Positions 21,212 to 39,431 of a DNA stretch of 64,000 nucleotides are shown here, one piece after another. The notes beneath the pieces were generated by a model. It was given only the letters and a program-made list of their open reading frames with translations. It searched no databases and was not told the DNA's origin. Within the stretch, counting starts at the first letter, position 1, and every line of letters begins with the position of its first letter. A program made the position numbers and the translations under genes. The DNA comes from Amylostereum areolatum. Taxonomy: Eukaryota; Basidiomycota; Agaricomycetes; Russulales; Stereaceae. The stretch lies in NCBI GenBank assembly GCA_012932865.1, contig SAXG01000012.1, positions 248,001 to 312,000 on the forward strand. Reading direction: 5' to 3'.

Positions 21212-22153
21212 TTACAATCCAGGAATGCTTTTGAGAAACGTTGTTACATCTGTTATACAATCCAAATCTTCAAAGTGCTGAGAGAATATAGCTTCATACG
21301 CCTCCGCGGACTCTGCAGACTGATGCGCCGTCAGATAGGATCGAGTCTGGAAAGTTTGAACGTACTTCTGCGTCGTGGAACTCAAAATCGGTCCAGACTT
21401 CATCCTCCTCCGCATGAATAGCGACAAGCATCTCTCTGCGAACCGTGGACAGGCCTCCTTGCAGGTTTTGTCCTTCGCTCTTACGTGCGGCTACTTGAAC
21501 ATCCCTTGCCTCTCCGGTGGGTTTCTTCTCCTTTTTGACTACAGGCGGAGGGAGGGCTTCATCGGGGTCAGGGGGTGGTCCTTCATCCGAATCTGAATCC
21601 CATCCGCCTCCGCCACGCGATCGCTTGCTTTTTTTTGAAAGCGCGTCAAGGTATGTAAGCGTTGGACGCAGCTGATGGGTTTCAGCAACAGGGTGAAGGT
21701 GAAGGTGCCCTAAGAGACGTTAGACACTAGAAAGAACCCGCAAAGGAAGAACCTGCCATTGCGAACGACACCTAGCATGTACGCTCCTGTCCGCGGTAGC
21801 TCTTCGCTTCTCAGGCGTAGTTCCGAAAGCCTTGGTTCGTCACCCTCCTTCAGCTTAGCCTTGCCCGTTTCCTGATTTTTCTCCTTGTCATCTTCCGATC
21901 TGCCTACACCAAGATCCTTCGATTTCTCTGCGTTCCAGACTTCAGGACGTGAATCAACCGGGACATGGATCTCCAGTCGTCGGGCCTGAGGTTTGATACG
22001 TGCACGTATTCGCTTGCCACTTAATGCAGCGGAGGGAGGAACTTGTAACGGTCGATTTAGTAAGGGGAATTGGTGCAGAAGGACGTTGGGGGCGAGATTG
22101 CTTGATAGGTGGATTGGGAGGACAGATACAACAGGGTCATCTTGAGTGTCCAT
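21212..22153 (-). CDS. RPC37: RNA polymerase III subunit RPC5 (Rpc37 / POLR3E family)
   Basis: The start ATG is at 22153 and the stop at 21212. Exons 22153-21757, 21709-21366 and 21310-21212 sum to 840 nt (279 aa). The N-terminal part matches the family: DDPVVSVLPIHLSSNLAPNV, a basic segment ending RIRARIKPQARRLEIHVPVD, and TGAYMLGVVRNG joined to HLHLHPVAETHQLRPTLTYL, which parallels the conserved G-x-R-x-G-x-LHL-x-P...L-x-P-x-x-x-YLD block of RPC5. It is a nuclear subunit needed for Pol III termination and reinitiation. The first intron as modelled needs a GC donor at 21756-21755. The alternative is a GT donor plus a one-base insertion in the GGG at the acceptor. The last intron uses GTACGT and restores E-S-A-E-A-Y-E-A-I-F. 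It lies head to tail behind the helicase gene. Confidence 0.8.
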
Positions 22154-22477
22154 AAGACCGAGGCCACTGGTCGATCAGTGAGAAGTAGCCGGCAAGTTGC
22201 GGCCGCGCGTCAGACCTCCGGAGAACTAAGTATGCAAGAACTATCACTGGAATGCATGAAATATCACATATCATAGCTGGGCAAATGGAAAATATGGGCT
22301 AGAGCTACAACTGTCTATGATTTGGGTGTAGATATAATACGTGCAGTGTTTGGGAAGAATGACCGGCTATCTCGAGGATCCCTGGACCCGAGTTTATGTG
22401 TAGCGAGTCGTATATCCAGAGCCTGAGTAAATTACCGCTTCGTTGATTGCTTTCTCCCGCTGGGAGATGAAAGCCTT
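22154..22477. promoter_or_regulatory. Intergenic, promoter of RPC5
   Basis: This 324-base gap lies between the helicase stop and the RPC5 start on the same strand. No coding signal remains once the helicase exons are assigned, and no specific motif is named. Confidence 0.35.
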
Positions 22478-25400
22478 TTAGTGAACGATAACGTCCAATA
22501 TGGCTCTCTGAGGTTGCTCCTTCTCTAGTCGCATCTTCCCCAAAACGATCAACGCAATCTCCATCCACAACGCTTGTATCTCAGTCAGAGGCTTCCCGCG
22601 TAGCTGAGTAGCCAGAAGCGATGCCAGATGGCCTCTAAGGTACTTCAGCGCCAAGTTGATTTTGGGGGAGACGTGGAATCTGATCTTGCGGTCAATAAAG
22701 AGAGAATCTGCAATGAGCTGCGACGGTCTAGGTCAGAATATCACTTTCCCCATTGCGGTAGAGCACACCTTGACATCGCTTTCTCCGCAGAGCAATGCGA
22801 TGGCCATGTCTTCAACTGGACTAGTTTCCCAAGCGTATAGTTTTTTTGATTGCCTGGGAGGTTTGCAAATTAGACGAGTCCAGAGCGACAAGTATTTCCA
22901 GCTTACATTAGGGTGAAATAAACGAGATAGTTGACACCAAAGTCAGACGGCCGCCTCCTGAAATTCACCGAGGACGGGTGAGGCGCGACGAGCTGGCCAT
23001 TGGTAACGGTAGTGAGATGTCCATTGACTGGATTGATAGATAGAATCTTTGGGTATAGACCGGCCGCCAGGGCTGCGTTGAGAAGGGTAGAGTTGGTAGA
23101 ATTGATATCCAACTCGCCGGGTACGAGGACAAGCTTCGAACGGTTTCGTCCATACCGCGCCCTATCTTGCGTGAGTTATGAGTACATAACAGGAAACAAT
23201 CTGTAGCTTACCTTGTTAAATCCTTCACAAACGCAGGGTCAACTTGTATGAAGCCCGAATCTACCAGGTACCTGAACACGATACACTGAATACCCTTTTG
23301 CATGTGAGGATGTAATATTTAGCTCACCCTATGAATTGCTGGCGGAGCTCTTCTATCTGTTGAAGATTCTGGACGACGAAGATATGGTGCCGGAAAAGCT
23401 TGGAATGAACCCGGTCACATACCTGGTGGCTCAAGAAGTTTGTACGGCAGAACTTCCGTACAAACCCGGGATTGGCACAAGCCCTGCGCCAACTCGAAAA
23501 AGCATTGTGCAAGGTGAGGAAGTCAGAATTTTCTGAACTAGCAGTGAGCATGAAGTCCAACAAAAATGGAGCACGTAACGAACCAGTCCGGAACGAGCTT
23601 TTCGCCAGGTCTGCTTCTGCTTCATGGCCCAAAGGAGTCAAGAAAGGAGACTTCGAGTTCAAAGTTGCAGCGATGGTCAACGCAGGATCCAGACACCGGA
23701 ATAACGTCGCTATCAGCAAGAATTTGCCGAGGTGCACATCGGTGGGTAACATGCTCAGAAGGCGTCCGAGGGGTGTTATCTCCTCCGCAGGTGTTAGTGC
23801 ACGGACCTGCAAGCGATTAAGCACGTGTGGTTATCAGTCCAGTGAGATGATATACCTCGACGAGGACAGAGACGGCACGTTGTATGTTGATTGAAGAAGG
23901 GGGATCAAGTGCTCGCGACAATGCATCTTCGATAGACGAGCCCAGGTCGACCTTCATGATCTTGATACGAAGCGCAAGGTCTGAAAGACTAAGCCTCATC
24001 ATTTCGGGATCGGGATGGTCGGCCATCTTTATCTAGTGTCAGTGACTGATGGAGCTGGCATTGACTAGATGTGTTCACCTGTGTGTCATGGCGAGTCTTT
24101 GTGAACAGGTGGAAACACAATCCGTTCTGTACACGCCCCGCACGACCCCGCCTCTGCGCCGCATTGCTTCTGGCGACAAATGTCTCTACTAATCGGCTGA
24201 TCTGACGCTTTTCGTCGAACCTACGGCAAAATTAGTGATACTGTCTACTGTCTACAGGGACAAAACACAAATGGCAATGACTTGCCTCATCTCACGGTGT
24301 TTCCCAGAATCAATTACACAGGTGATGTCAGGAATTGTGATACCGGTTTCAGCGATGTTTGTCGCTGGATAAGGCGTTAGACTTGTCGAAGTCGAATCGA
24401 GTATATTCACACACCAATGACAATTTTCCGGATTCCGAGTGGTGGGATGTTGAACACCGCACCCTGGTTCTCACTCGAAATAGTAGAATGGAGTGGATAG
24501 ATCACAAACTCGTAGTCAGAGCTGAAACGAGGATGCTCGGCTAGAGCATCGTTAAGACGGCGAATTTCTCCTAAACCAGGAAGGAAGATGAGTATGGCAG
24601 ACGAGTACGAAGCATATGCCGCATCGCCGAAGCATATTCGTTCCAGAAGGCGAAGGAGGAGATCGTAAGGAATGATTCGTTCATCCAGCGTGTTCATCGT
24701 AGTAGCAGTTTGGGGTGAATATCTCTTGCCTAGAGCGACGCCGGTAGTTGGTTTTTCTTCGTCGTCATCAATGTCAACCGCGTTTTCTTCCGACCAGTCC
24801 GCGCGGGTTTTCCCTCTGTGGAACTTGTCGTTCACTGCATAAATGATCAATCAGAATGAGACGGCAGATGAACATGCCGAACCTACAGCGTTTTGCGTAG
24901 GGAGATGATTCGTTGATAGACCAGTGTGTGAGCTCCACTGCATCCTCAAGAAAACGAATGTCCACAGGAAACGTCCTGCCGGGCACATGCAAAACTGGAC
25001 AACCACCGAAGTAGTTGGAAAGCTTCTCAGAATCTACAGTGGCCGACATGAGGACTATCCTAGGGAGACAATGTTAGACGTTAGGACGGTGTTTGCCCAG
25101 GCATGAACTGCACAAACTTCAGATCGGACCGTTGTTGTAATAGCGATTTGAGAACAATCAGGAGGAAATCGGACTCGATGGTTCGCTCGTGGACCTGGGA
25201 AGAATGTTAGCTTGATACGTCGAGAACCTGGAACAGAGCACGTACCTCGTCAATGATGATGTGCTGAAAAGCGGGTTAGTCTCCTTGTACGTACACGCGG
25301 ACATTCGAGTGATGCGTACCGTTATCTCATCAAATGCCGTGCCGTGGCCCCCTTGACCGCTACCACCTTCCAGCATGCGTAAAGCGATACCATTCGTGAC

Positions 25401-28058
25401 GAACGCCAGGCGAGTGTTGCGGGATATATTGCTTTCCAATCTGATAGAATAGCCGACGAGAGAATTCATTGTCCCGACGGCGCCTGGCGCATCACCCAAC
25501 TCTCTGGAAACCCTTTGCGCGAGTGAGATAGCGGATATACGCCGAGGTTCAGTGCAGTAGATCTTGCAATGATTGCCACGGGAAAGTTGATCCTCTAGAA
25601 TAAAAGCAGGGACTTGCGTGGACTTCCCGCTAGATACTCCTTCAGCAGGAAGAACCTGCCATATTACAGTATGGATAGCTCACCATCCTGTCTCTCCACT
25701 CAACACCATGACTTGAGAATGTTCGAGCGTGTCTACAATACTTTGTCGATACTGGGCGATAGGAAGGGTATTGCGTTCTAGCTGGAGACAATGTCAACAG
25801 CCATGTGTATATAAGAGTATGTGTCCCTTACTAGCATTTCTTGATAGGCCACTGATGATTGCCGTGCTTTGAATGACTCTACTAGTTGCTCTGATATACT
25901 GTCGCGATTAAAGCCCGGTCCGCGTCGGATACTAGCACTCTTGTTCTCTGCCATAATTCTTACAGTCTTATCGGCGGGCTTGATAATATGTTGACGGTGT
26001 GAGAACGGGTTTGCGAGGCCAGATTAAATACGAACCTTGGGCTCCGATGTGAGCTTGGGCTCGACAATAGTACGCAACTCAGACCAAATTCTGCGATTGA
26101 TCGCATCTTCCAAACTCTTCCGCTTAACCTCGAGCTCATCCCAGAGCTCGCGGAAAGCCGGAGGGAAGAGACGAAAGAATGTCTGACTGTTAGCGGCGCC
26201 GCTCGCCCCTGCTGCGAACCCGTCGGATAAGGGGAATGTCATTGCGTGGAGTGCAACCGTGGAGATGTATTGTTCGGCCTGTTCCATCTCAGGACAAGCA
26301 ACGTCCTCCATTGTCCAGTCTTCGACCTTGCCGCCAATCCAGCGAATAGTGACACCAGCTCGTTTCGCTCTGCTCGGACCAGACACGGACCGGTATGAGA
26401 TGATCGCATAGCCATCCGCCTTAATGACCATATCGGCAAGGTATTTCTTGGGAAGCCTTGAGGCCGTTTGTTTCGGAAGCGCCATGGTGCGGAGCTGGAC
26501 AATAGTGCCCGAGTCGCTGACAGAAACTGTAGGTATCTCGTCCAATAGGTCGAGCATCCCAGCGTCTCCTTCCTCGCTGTCAGCTTCGAAGAAATCAGGG
26601 GATGTCCTCGCTTCAGTTGTTACAGTTGAATCGACAGGGGTATGCAAGGGGGAAGGGACCTTGGTTGAGGATACCGTGACGGGTTTCACGTTGCTTCGTA
26701 ACCGGGAATGGAGCATAAGGTCATCCGCTGCTTTGCGTTCCTTGCGATATTGAGCTTCTGCGTCAACTTTGTCAAAGAAGTAATCAGACTGGATAACTTT
26801 GAGCCGGCATTGCAGTTGCTCGATGAAAGCATTATCCGTGGGAAGACCGGCAGGCTTTCTCCACGACGAGGCGTCATCTAGCTTGAGACGTAATCGGACA
26901 TACTCCGCGTTTGGGTCTTCATCTGGAGTGCTCGTGTCTGACGGAGTGACTGGGCCGTCAGGCGTACTGGCCGCACTCTTTGAGTGGTTCACGGGCTCCT
27001 GATTCCTGTCTTCGAGAGCGTAGGGTTGGAGCGGAGTGGCGATCAGGATTTGAGCATCCGACCGGCGCGATGGTCGACTCTGGCCTGATAATTCCTTTGG
27101 AAGTTCCGATGGAGAAGGTGGTGGACGGAACTGTCTCGAAGAAACGGAAAGGGGAATAGACGTCGAGGGAGATCGCGGCGCATGGGTTCCGCGCACCGAC
27201 TGCATCGTTGTGGTACCGATTTGGCTTGCCCTATCGTCGTCGGGACCACCTAAAAAGCAAGTACTTCAGATTGGGACGTCTACTAGCTCATAAGTACGGA
27301 CCTCTGCTGTTCAAAAGCTCATCTTCGGTGCAGTGAAGGAAAAGCTACGACGATTAACGAGCACGAACATATGGGAAGATAAAATCATAGCCACCCAGTC
27401 ATACGCCTCGTCGAGGTCAATTCCACGGATGGACGTCAAACATTCCACCACTCGGGCCTCGGAGAAGCCCAATCGCCTGAGTACGCCGTATGTAAGGCCC
27501 AACCGAGGGATGGCCTTCTCTTCCGATGCATCAACGCTCTTGCCCACTTCGTTCGGTATAAATCAATACACATGTCGGCGTGAGGAGTAGAGACACGTAC
27601 CATCGTTGCCGTCGCTCTCGCTCTCCTTAACGAGTTGAAGAATCCGATCCACAATGGATTCATCCAGGTCGAGGCGAGGTAGCGTGTCCGCAAAGCGCAA
27701 GTCGGCTTTAATGCCCTGTAAATTGTCCGAATGAATACAGAATAGTGTAGGGAAGACCGCAATTACGCACTTTGATGGTCCTCTTGATATCTTTTTCGAG
27801 CTTATCCTGAAATTTGTCAACCAGATTTTGAAGAGACTGCTCCTCGACTTTGTCAAGATCAAATCCATCTTTCTCAGGCTGCTGCTGGATGTCCAGAGCA
27901 GCTTCCTGGCCAGCCTCTACTGAAGCCTCCGCAGGTTCGTGTTCAATGGCGTCGGCCTCCGGTTCCTGCTCCTGTACGGGTATAACCTTTTTGGGCACGG
28001 AGGTAGTGGCAAAGCCGCGAGCCACTGGCTTAAGCTGCGTCTTTTTCTTCTTCGCCAT
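22478..28058 (-). CDS. DExH-box RNA helicase, DHX29-like
   Basis: The start ATG at 28058 gives [16 protein letters not shown]; the stop is at 22480-22478. A UBA-like segment follows ([20 protein letters not shown]), then a long linker. Helicase motifs appear in order: GETGCGKSTQVP (motif I, assembled across an intron near 25630-25690), [15 protein letters not shown] (Ia), [12 protein letters not shown] (II), SATV (III), [22 protein letters not shown] (V) and QRRGRAGR (VI). The helicase-associated winged-helix/ratchet region includes [16 protein letters not shown] text, and an OB-fold tail runs through [20 protein letters not shown]. The architecture fits fungal relatives of DHX29 (yeast YLR419W), ATPases implicated in 40S ribosome scanning on structured mRNAs. 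The gene has about twenty introns. Motif II is DEVH, not DEAH. The last two introns needed careful acceptor choice to reach the conserved C-terminus. Confident on family, less on every exon edge. Confidence 0.88.
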
Positions 28059-28643
28059 TGGGCTTAAAGGTCTTCACAGTAAAGAAAAGATCCTAGTATT
28101 CCCAGGAGGCCCAGGGCCGTGAAGGTTTGGGGATAGATCCGCTATAAGCCTCAGCACGACAATGAATGCCGCGGAGTTGGTGATGAATGGGAGAATTTAG
28201 CTGGGTCGTACTCAGGTGTAGGCTGGCAGGTGGTGGATAAAGGTAGACCGTGGGTGGGAATATTTGGTGACTGGGAAAGCATGAGGTCTGAGGGTAACGT
28301 GTAACGCTCAAGGACCGCGCAAGTGGAAGGTCGAAGTGAGTCAAGGACGGCGAGCGCCGCGCAAGCGGGAACCGTCGCGACTACAATATATGCGTGATAC
28401 GCGTTTACGGAACCGTTCGACTTTCGCTTCAACGAACGAACATAAGTAATACTACACTAAAACAACATGTTACTATGATACGTCAATGTACAGAATATGC
28501 AGTATGATCTACGCCACGGTATAAACGACATTTAAACAAGACAGCAGAACATAGTAGAACAGCATGAGATGGTATGAGCACGAATGGAAATTAAGAATGC
28601 GAGATGTGTCGATAACTCTGTCCAACGCAACAAAACGAAAGAT
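28059..28643. other. Intergenic between INO80 and the helicase gene
   Basis: These 585 bases contain the helicase promoter and the INO80 3' end. Open frames present look like chance frames without splice or codon support. Confidence 0.35.
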
Positions 28644-34378
<5,735 letters not shown>

Positions 34379-35065
34379 GTGTTCTCTTTGGCGAAGACGA
34401 GGACCGAGACCGAGGTTAGAGGAGCGATGGGGGCGTTACGTGTACCACCGGCCTCAACAAGAGCCAAAAAGTGAGCCTCGTGGGACCAGAAATGACGACG
34501 CGGGAAAGCGAGACGATGAACGTAGGACGACAGAAGAGATGAGAAGGGGAGAGGGAGGAGAGCAGGGAGGAGGGCGGTGAACGGCGGTAACAAAGAACGA
34601 CGGTGGTCTGTGCTGATTGAGGGACTCGGAAGCCATATTCATTTTGACGCGATCGTGCTTTGAACTGAAGTTCGATTTGGACGCGACCCGCAAGCGTTGC
34701 TCGGTGGAGGCCCAGCGCTTTCACCTCCCGACCGACCTTCACCTCGACGTCCTATGCACCACTCTCCGTGTCCATAAGCTCTCCCCTTTTCCTTCCTTTC
34801 CCCTCAGGATCACTCGTCGTTGATACATCTCGCCGTCTGTAGGGCTATGTTTACGACGTGGCTGGGCGCTTCACCTCTCGATATGTCGCCGGCTGTTTGG
34901 CGCATGACCAAAGAGGAAACGCTCGTTATTTTGAAGGCACGCTCTCACACTGCTCACGTTTCTCCCGATCCCCCACCGGACTCAACTGTCTTACGCCTGG
35001 ATTACTCGCTTTATATGTCCTTAGATTTCCTCCATCAAGTCCGATAGTACATACACGAGTATAGA
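34379..35065. promoter_or_regulatory. Intergenic, promoter of INO80
   Basis: These 687 bases lie between the fumarase stop and the INO80 start, both on the minus strand. No gene is supported on either strand. GA/CT-rich tracts at 34500-34600 are typical of a fungal promoter. Confidence 0.35.
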
Positions 35066-37216
35066 TCAAGGCTCGTCGGGGTAAAGCATAAGCTCCGGAC
35101 GCACTTTCGCGTCGAACTCTTCCGGAGTTAAGAACCCAAGAGCTACCGTCGCCTCCTTCAGCGTAGTACCCTCCTTGTGAGCTTTCTTCGCGCATTTGGC
35201 GACGTCTGCAAAAACCATAAACATGACTGGTTCCCGGCTGATGTCAGGAACACTCACTGTCATATCCCAAGTGGCTGTTCAAGATCGTCGCGAGCATCAA
35301 CGACTCGTTCAAGAGCGTGTTGATGCGCTTTTCGTTCGCCTCGATGCCAACCACGCAGTGATTCGTGAACGAACGAGCTCCGTCAGCCAACAACCGGATG
35401 CTCTGCAACACGTTTTTAATGATGACGGGTTTGAACACGTTCAACTATGTTCCGTTAGTAATCCCGCATCCAAACGCAAAAATCACTGTTTCCTCACCTC
35501 GAAATGTCCGTTTGAGCCGGCAACGCTGACAACAGTCTGATTCCCGATAACCTGTGCGGCCACCATGGTCAAGCCTCACATTGAGTGGGGTTGACCTTGC
35601 CGGGCATGATGCTGCTTCCCGGTTCATTCTCCGGGAGACTAAGTTCTCCAAGACCACAACGAGGACCGGACCCCAGGAATCGAATGTCGTTCGCGATTTT
35701 CATGAAAGAAACGGCGATGACGTTCAGAGCACCGTGCGCCTCAACAAGTGCGTCATGTGCGGCGAGTGCCTCGAACTACAGCATTATCGAGTCAAGAAAA
35801 GATCGGACAGTATTTCAGCTCGACGTTACCTTGTTCGGGGCGGTCTTGAACTCAATGCCAGTGATCTTCGAAATCTCAGCTGCGACCTTCACGTCAAAGC
35901 CTTTTTTGGTGTTCAGACCCTGCATACGGCTGAGCGTTGGTGACATGATTAGGGGAAAGCGAATGTATGCTCACCGTGCCGACGGCAGTACCACCCTGAG
36001 CAAGAAGGCTTAAACGAGGCAGAACGTCCTTCATTCTCTGGATGCCATTCTCCACTTGGTGCACATAACCGCTGAATTCTTGGCCGAGGGTGAGGGGAGT
36101 TGCGTCCTGAGAACCGAAGATGTCAGATCCGAGTGAGTCAACTCTACAATGTCTACTTCACCTGCAAATGTGTGCGTCCTATCTTGATAATGTGCTCGAA
36201 CGCCTTGGCTTTCTCTGCAAGAGCATCATGCAGTCCTTGCAGAGCAGGTATGAGCGAGTTGACAATTTCCGTCACCGCGGCCACGTGCATTGCCGTTGGG
36301 AAACTAATCTCGGTCCGTCAGTGCGGCAACCACATGTATTAGAAGCGCAACTCACGTATCATTGCTACTCTGGCTCATGTTGACATGGTCATTAGGGTGC
36401 ACGGGCTTCTTTGAACCAAGTTCGCCGCCGAGAATTTCGATAGCGCGATTGGAGATAACCTGAGCGATAAACGCAAGCCTGAGCAAGACCAGACGCGACG
36501 TGAACACAGCTTGCGTACCTCGTTCACGTTCATATTGCTCTGCGTTCCACTCCCAGTTTGGAAGACGACCAAAGGGAAATGGTCGATAAGTTTGCCAGAG
36601 ATGACCTTTACAGACATGAGTTGCAAGTCGGGAATGCGCCATCGTAGACAGAATGCACCTCGTCTGCGGCCTGCTGAATTGCCTGGCCGACTTTGGGGTC
36701 CATACCATAGCCAACGTTCACCAGTGATGCGGCCTTTTTCAAAACTCCGAATGCCTTGATGAGGGGTGGCGGAAGACGCTCTGTAGGTCCACCGATGTCG
36801 AAGTTTTGGAGAGAACTGGTCGGGATTACGTATGAATTTAGGGTGAGTATGGATAGACGTTGTTTACGCACCGCTGAGTCTGAGCACCCCAATACCTATC
36901 CGAAGGAACCTGAAGGTCACCGAAAGTATCCTTCTCGGTACGGAACGATGTATTAGACTGCGAACGGCGTCTCCGGTCAGTCTGGCGGAGGGTGTGAGGG
37001 TACGAGAGAGCCAACCATGGCACGGGCAGTCACGGAGAAGTGTCTACGAGAGGAAAGTGTGTGTTGGCGGGCCAGAGACAGAGGCTGGTGTGCGGAGCTA
37101 GGGAAGGGGCGCAGGGGAACCCGATGAGTACAGTCACATGGGAGACGACGCTGTCAGCTATTTTCGTCGGATCAGGACGATAAACTCACCGCACGGGATA
37201 TTCTAAGGGTGGACAT
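35066..37216 (-). CDS. FUM1: Fumarate hydratase (class II), mitochondrial
   Basis: The start ATG at 37216 gives MSTLRISRA, spliced to [20 protein letters not shown], a typical basic, Ser-rich mitochondrial presequence, then RAM and the mature start [14 protein letters not shown]. Family landmarks follow: [49 protein letters not shown], and the class II signature [13 protein letters not shown] near 35585-35625. The C-terminus ends [20 protein letters not shown] at the stop (35066). The enzyme hydrates fumarate to L-malate in the TCA cycle. A Met codon sits at the end of exon 2, immediately before the mature region, so initiation there could give a cytosolic form, as fungal fumarases are commonly dual-located. 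One apparent missing base follows the signature (near 35571), where C-E-A reads into a stop instead of L-T-M-V. Confidence 0.92.
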
Positions 37217-37658
37217 AGGTGTCAGAGGAGGATTAGAGAGGCGAGAAAGATAAGTAGTAGTAGGTTGTAGCGATGAGTGGGGGCGAAATACAAGGTGGGC
37301 GTGGCTACGGAAGTTCTCGGAAATGGCCTCGAGAGCTCTGCGGACCGCTTGGCGCCGCTCCCCCGCCAGAATCGCGTCCACGGATGGTCAACACACCCAC
37401 TCTGTCAATAGACATCGATTCCGACGACGGCTACGTCCATTGTGTTGAAATACATCGACCATGGCGACAGTCGGACGGCTGCACACCATAGACCGGATGC
37501 GTCGACGGAAAGCGGAGGCGCCGGGGTTAACACAGGCAACATGTGATTGCGCCCTGCCTATAACCTCCTCCGCAACTCTACCCCGCGCCTTCCGATCTGC
37601 TCTTCAGCTTCATCTCCCGTCTCTCCTCCTGGCGGCTTCTTTACTACTTATCCTTACT
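37217..37658. promoter_or_regulatory. Divergent promoter region between fumarase and PEX11
   Basis: The two start codons face away from each other across 442 bases, so both promoters must lie here. Open frames in the gap have no splice or family support. Confidence 0.45.
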
Positions 37659-38739
37659 ATGTCGACCGTCGCATCCCAAGTTATCCTTCACCCTACCCTG
37701 TCTGACTCCCTTAAGGTTCTCGGCACCACCCTAGGACGAGACAAGGTGACATCACCGCATCTCCCTTTGTCCATATCCTAACCGTCCACAGGCTTACCGC
37801 GCAGTCCAATACTTCTCTCGATTCTTCGCCTGGTACTTGCTCGCCCGAGGTTACAAGCTCGAGGCGGCGCGATGGAACGCACTCAAAGGTCATCTTGCCC
37901 TCGCCAGGAAATGTACGTGCCCCGAATGGCGGATTTAGTGCGCTTCCTAACCATCGACATTCCCCAGTGCTCCGGCTCGGGAAACCCTTGGAGCATCTCC
38001 AAGCTGCTCTTCGTGCCTGCGCAAACCACTGGCGATCTCAAAGAGCAAGTGACGACCATAGGGCGGCAACTAGGATATTTTGGCTACTTGACATACGACG
38101 CGATCGTTTGGGTGCGCTGTACTTCGCCTGCTTTCTGTCTTTTTGTTCTCAACCCCCACGAATATCACAGGCGAACAGCGTCCGCTTTCTGACATTGAAG
38201 CCTGAGACGGCACAGAAAGTCAACAAAACCGCCAGTCGTTTCTGGTTCGCTGGGATTGTGTTCAGCATCGCCCACGCCGTATTCAAGGTTCGAGTGTGCC
38301 TCCACCTGCCATCCAGTCCTATATGGTTGACATCGATCGCTAGACTGGACGGCTGACTCTGGAAGCAAAACATCTTCGCCAACTCGAGGAGAAGGACATT
38401 GGTGGGGACAACGCGCGCCGCACGCGGCTGCAAGCGTTGGAGACGTACGTTCTCTCGATACACGTGTTCCCGCTGTTTATGACAAAAATCCACAGCATCC
38501 GTGCATCCACTCGTCAGCAATTCATTATTGACATTCTGGATCTGTGGATTCCCGCTACCAACATTGGGCTTGTCAACTTCAACGACGGCGTCCTCGGTAT
38601 CTTCGGGTTCGTCTTCGGATAGCTTTCTTGAACACCACTAATCGCTGACGTCTTTAGGCTGGTCACGTCTGCGATTGCGTTCCAAGCCCAGTGGTCTTCC
38701 AGTTACAGGGAAGAAATGAGCGGTTGCGCCGTACGTTAG
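37659..38739 (+). CDS. PEX11: Peroxisomal membrane biogenesis protein PEX11
   Basis: The start at 37659 gives MSTVASQVILHPTLSDSLKV. The family pattern follows: L-G-T-T-LGRDK joined to AYRAVQYFSRFFAWYLL, ALARK joined to LLRLGKPLEHLQAALRA, then GRQLGYFGYLTYDAIVWANS, RFWFAGIVFSIAHAVFK and QQFIIDILDLWIPATNIGLV. The C-terminus is IFGLVTSAIAFQAQW and the stop is 38737-38739. PEX11 tubulates and divides the peroxisomal membrane. Exon 3 (37968-38111) carries a +1 frame change: the stretch ending LQAALRA is in one frame and TTGDLKEQVTTIGRQLG is one base on. Removing one base near 38018 gives a continuous protein. A 31-nt intron at 38013-38043 would also restore frame but is shorter than any other here and deletes conserved residues. 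Confidence 0.9.
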
Positions 38740-39431
38740 TGAAAACGTCTGTCGTCGTGTGGAATATGTAATTTATCATACCTTTATACGACATGTGTTC
38801 GCCAACATCCTTCGGACTCGAGGCTCAAGCCGTTAATGAGAGTCCCGTGCGCCATTCTGTTGGTTTCGGATGTGTATATACTCTTCACGAACCATCTGCA
38901 TGCTTTCCGAGCGAGTGCTTGGCAGAGGGACATGAGTAACATGGCCGAGCTTCAGGGAGAGGGTGGAAGGAATCGAACTCACTATTGGTACATACAGTCC
39001 TGCACATCCCTATACTTCTCTCTGCATGCCCACGCAACAGATACGGTACGGCCAGTAGCACATTCCGCAAAGGCTGAAACGCGAAGATGGGCAAGGTTGA
39101 ATCGGCAGGGAGGTGGTCGATACGTGCCTTTGACAATAGAGTCACATTGCTTGAGCGCGTTCGCTTTGGTGGTTTTGAAGAGAGTTTCCTCTTCTCGGCG
39201 GGTCAGAGCGCTCATAGGAGAGGGAAACAAGGTGACAGTGGACAATGAATGTGTGAAACCAGAAAGGCCCGCTCCGTTCCGAACGTCGGTAGAGCGAGGC
39301 CGAGTATTAGTGGCCGAGCATACGTTTGTCACCCCCCCTCAAGTTTCAACGTTCAACCATCCCCTTCGTCGAGCTTTGTCGACTTCATCTCCCAACCCCG
39401 CAGTTTATATCTCTTCCCCAGTTTCGAGATC
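38740..39431. promoter_or_regulatory. Intergenic, promoter of lipoyl synthase
   Basis: No gene is supported in these 692 bases. A tRNA-like T-arm string near 38968-38980 was examined and dismissed because no acceptor stem or A-box fits. Confidence 0.35.

Noticed and set aside
38955..39005. GGAATCGAACTC, another tRNA T-arm-like string on the minus strand
   Set aside because: The five-base T-stem does not pair and no acceptor stem could be formed.
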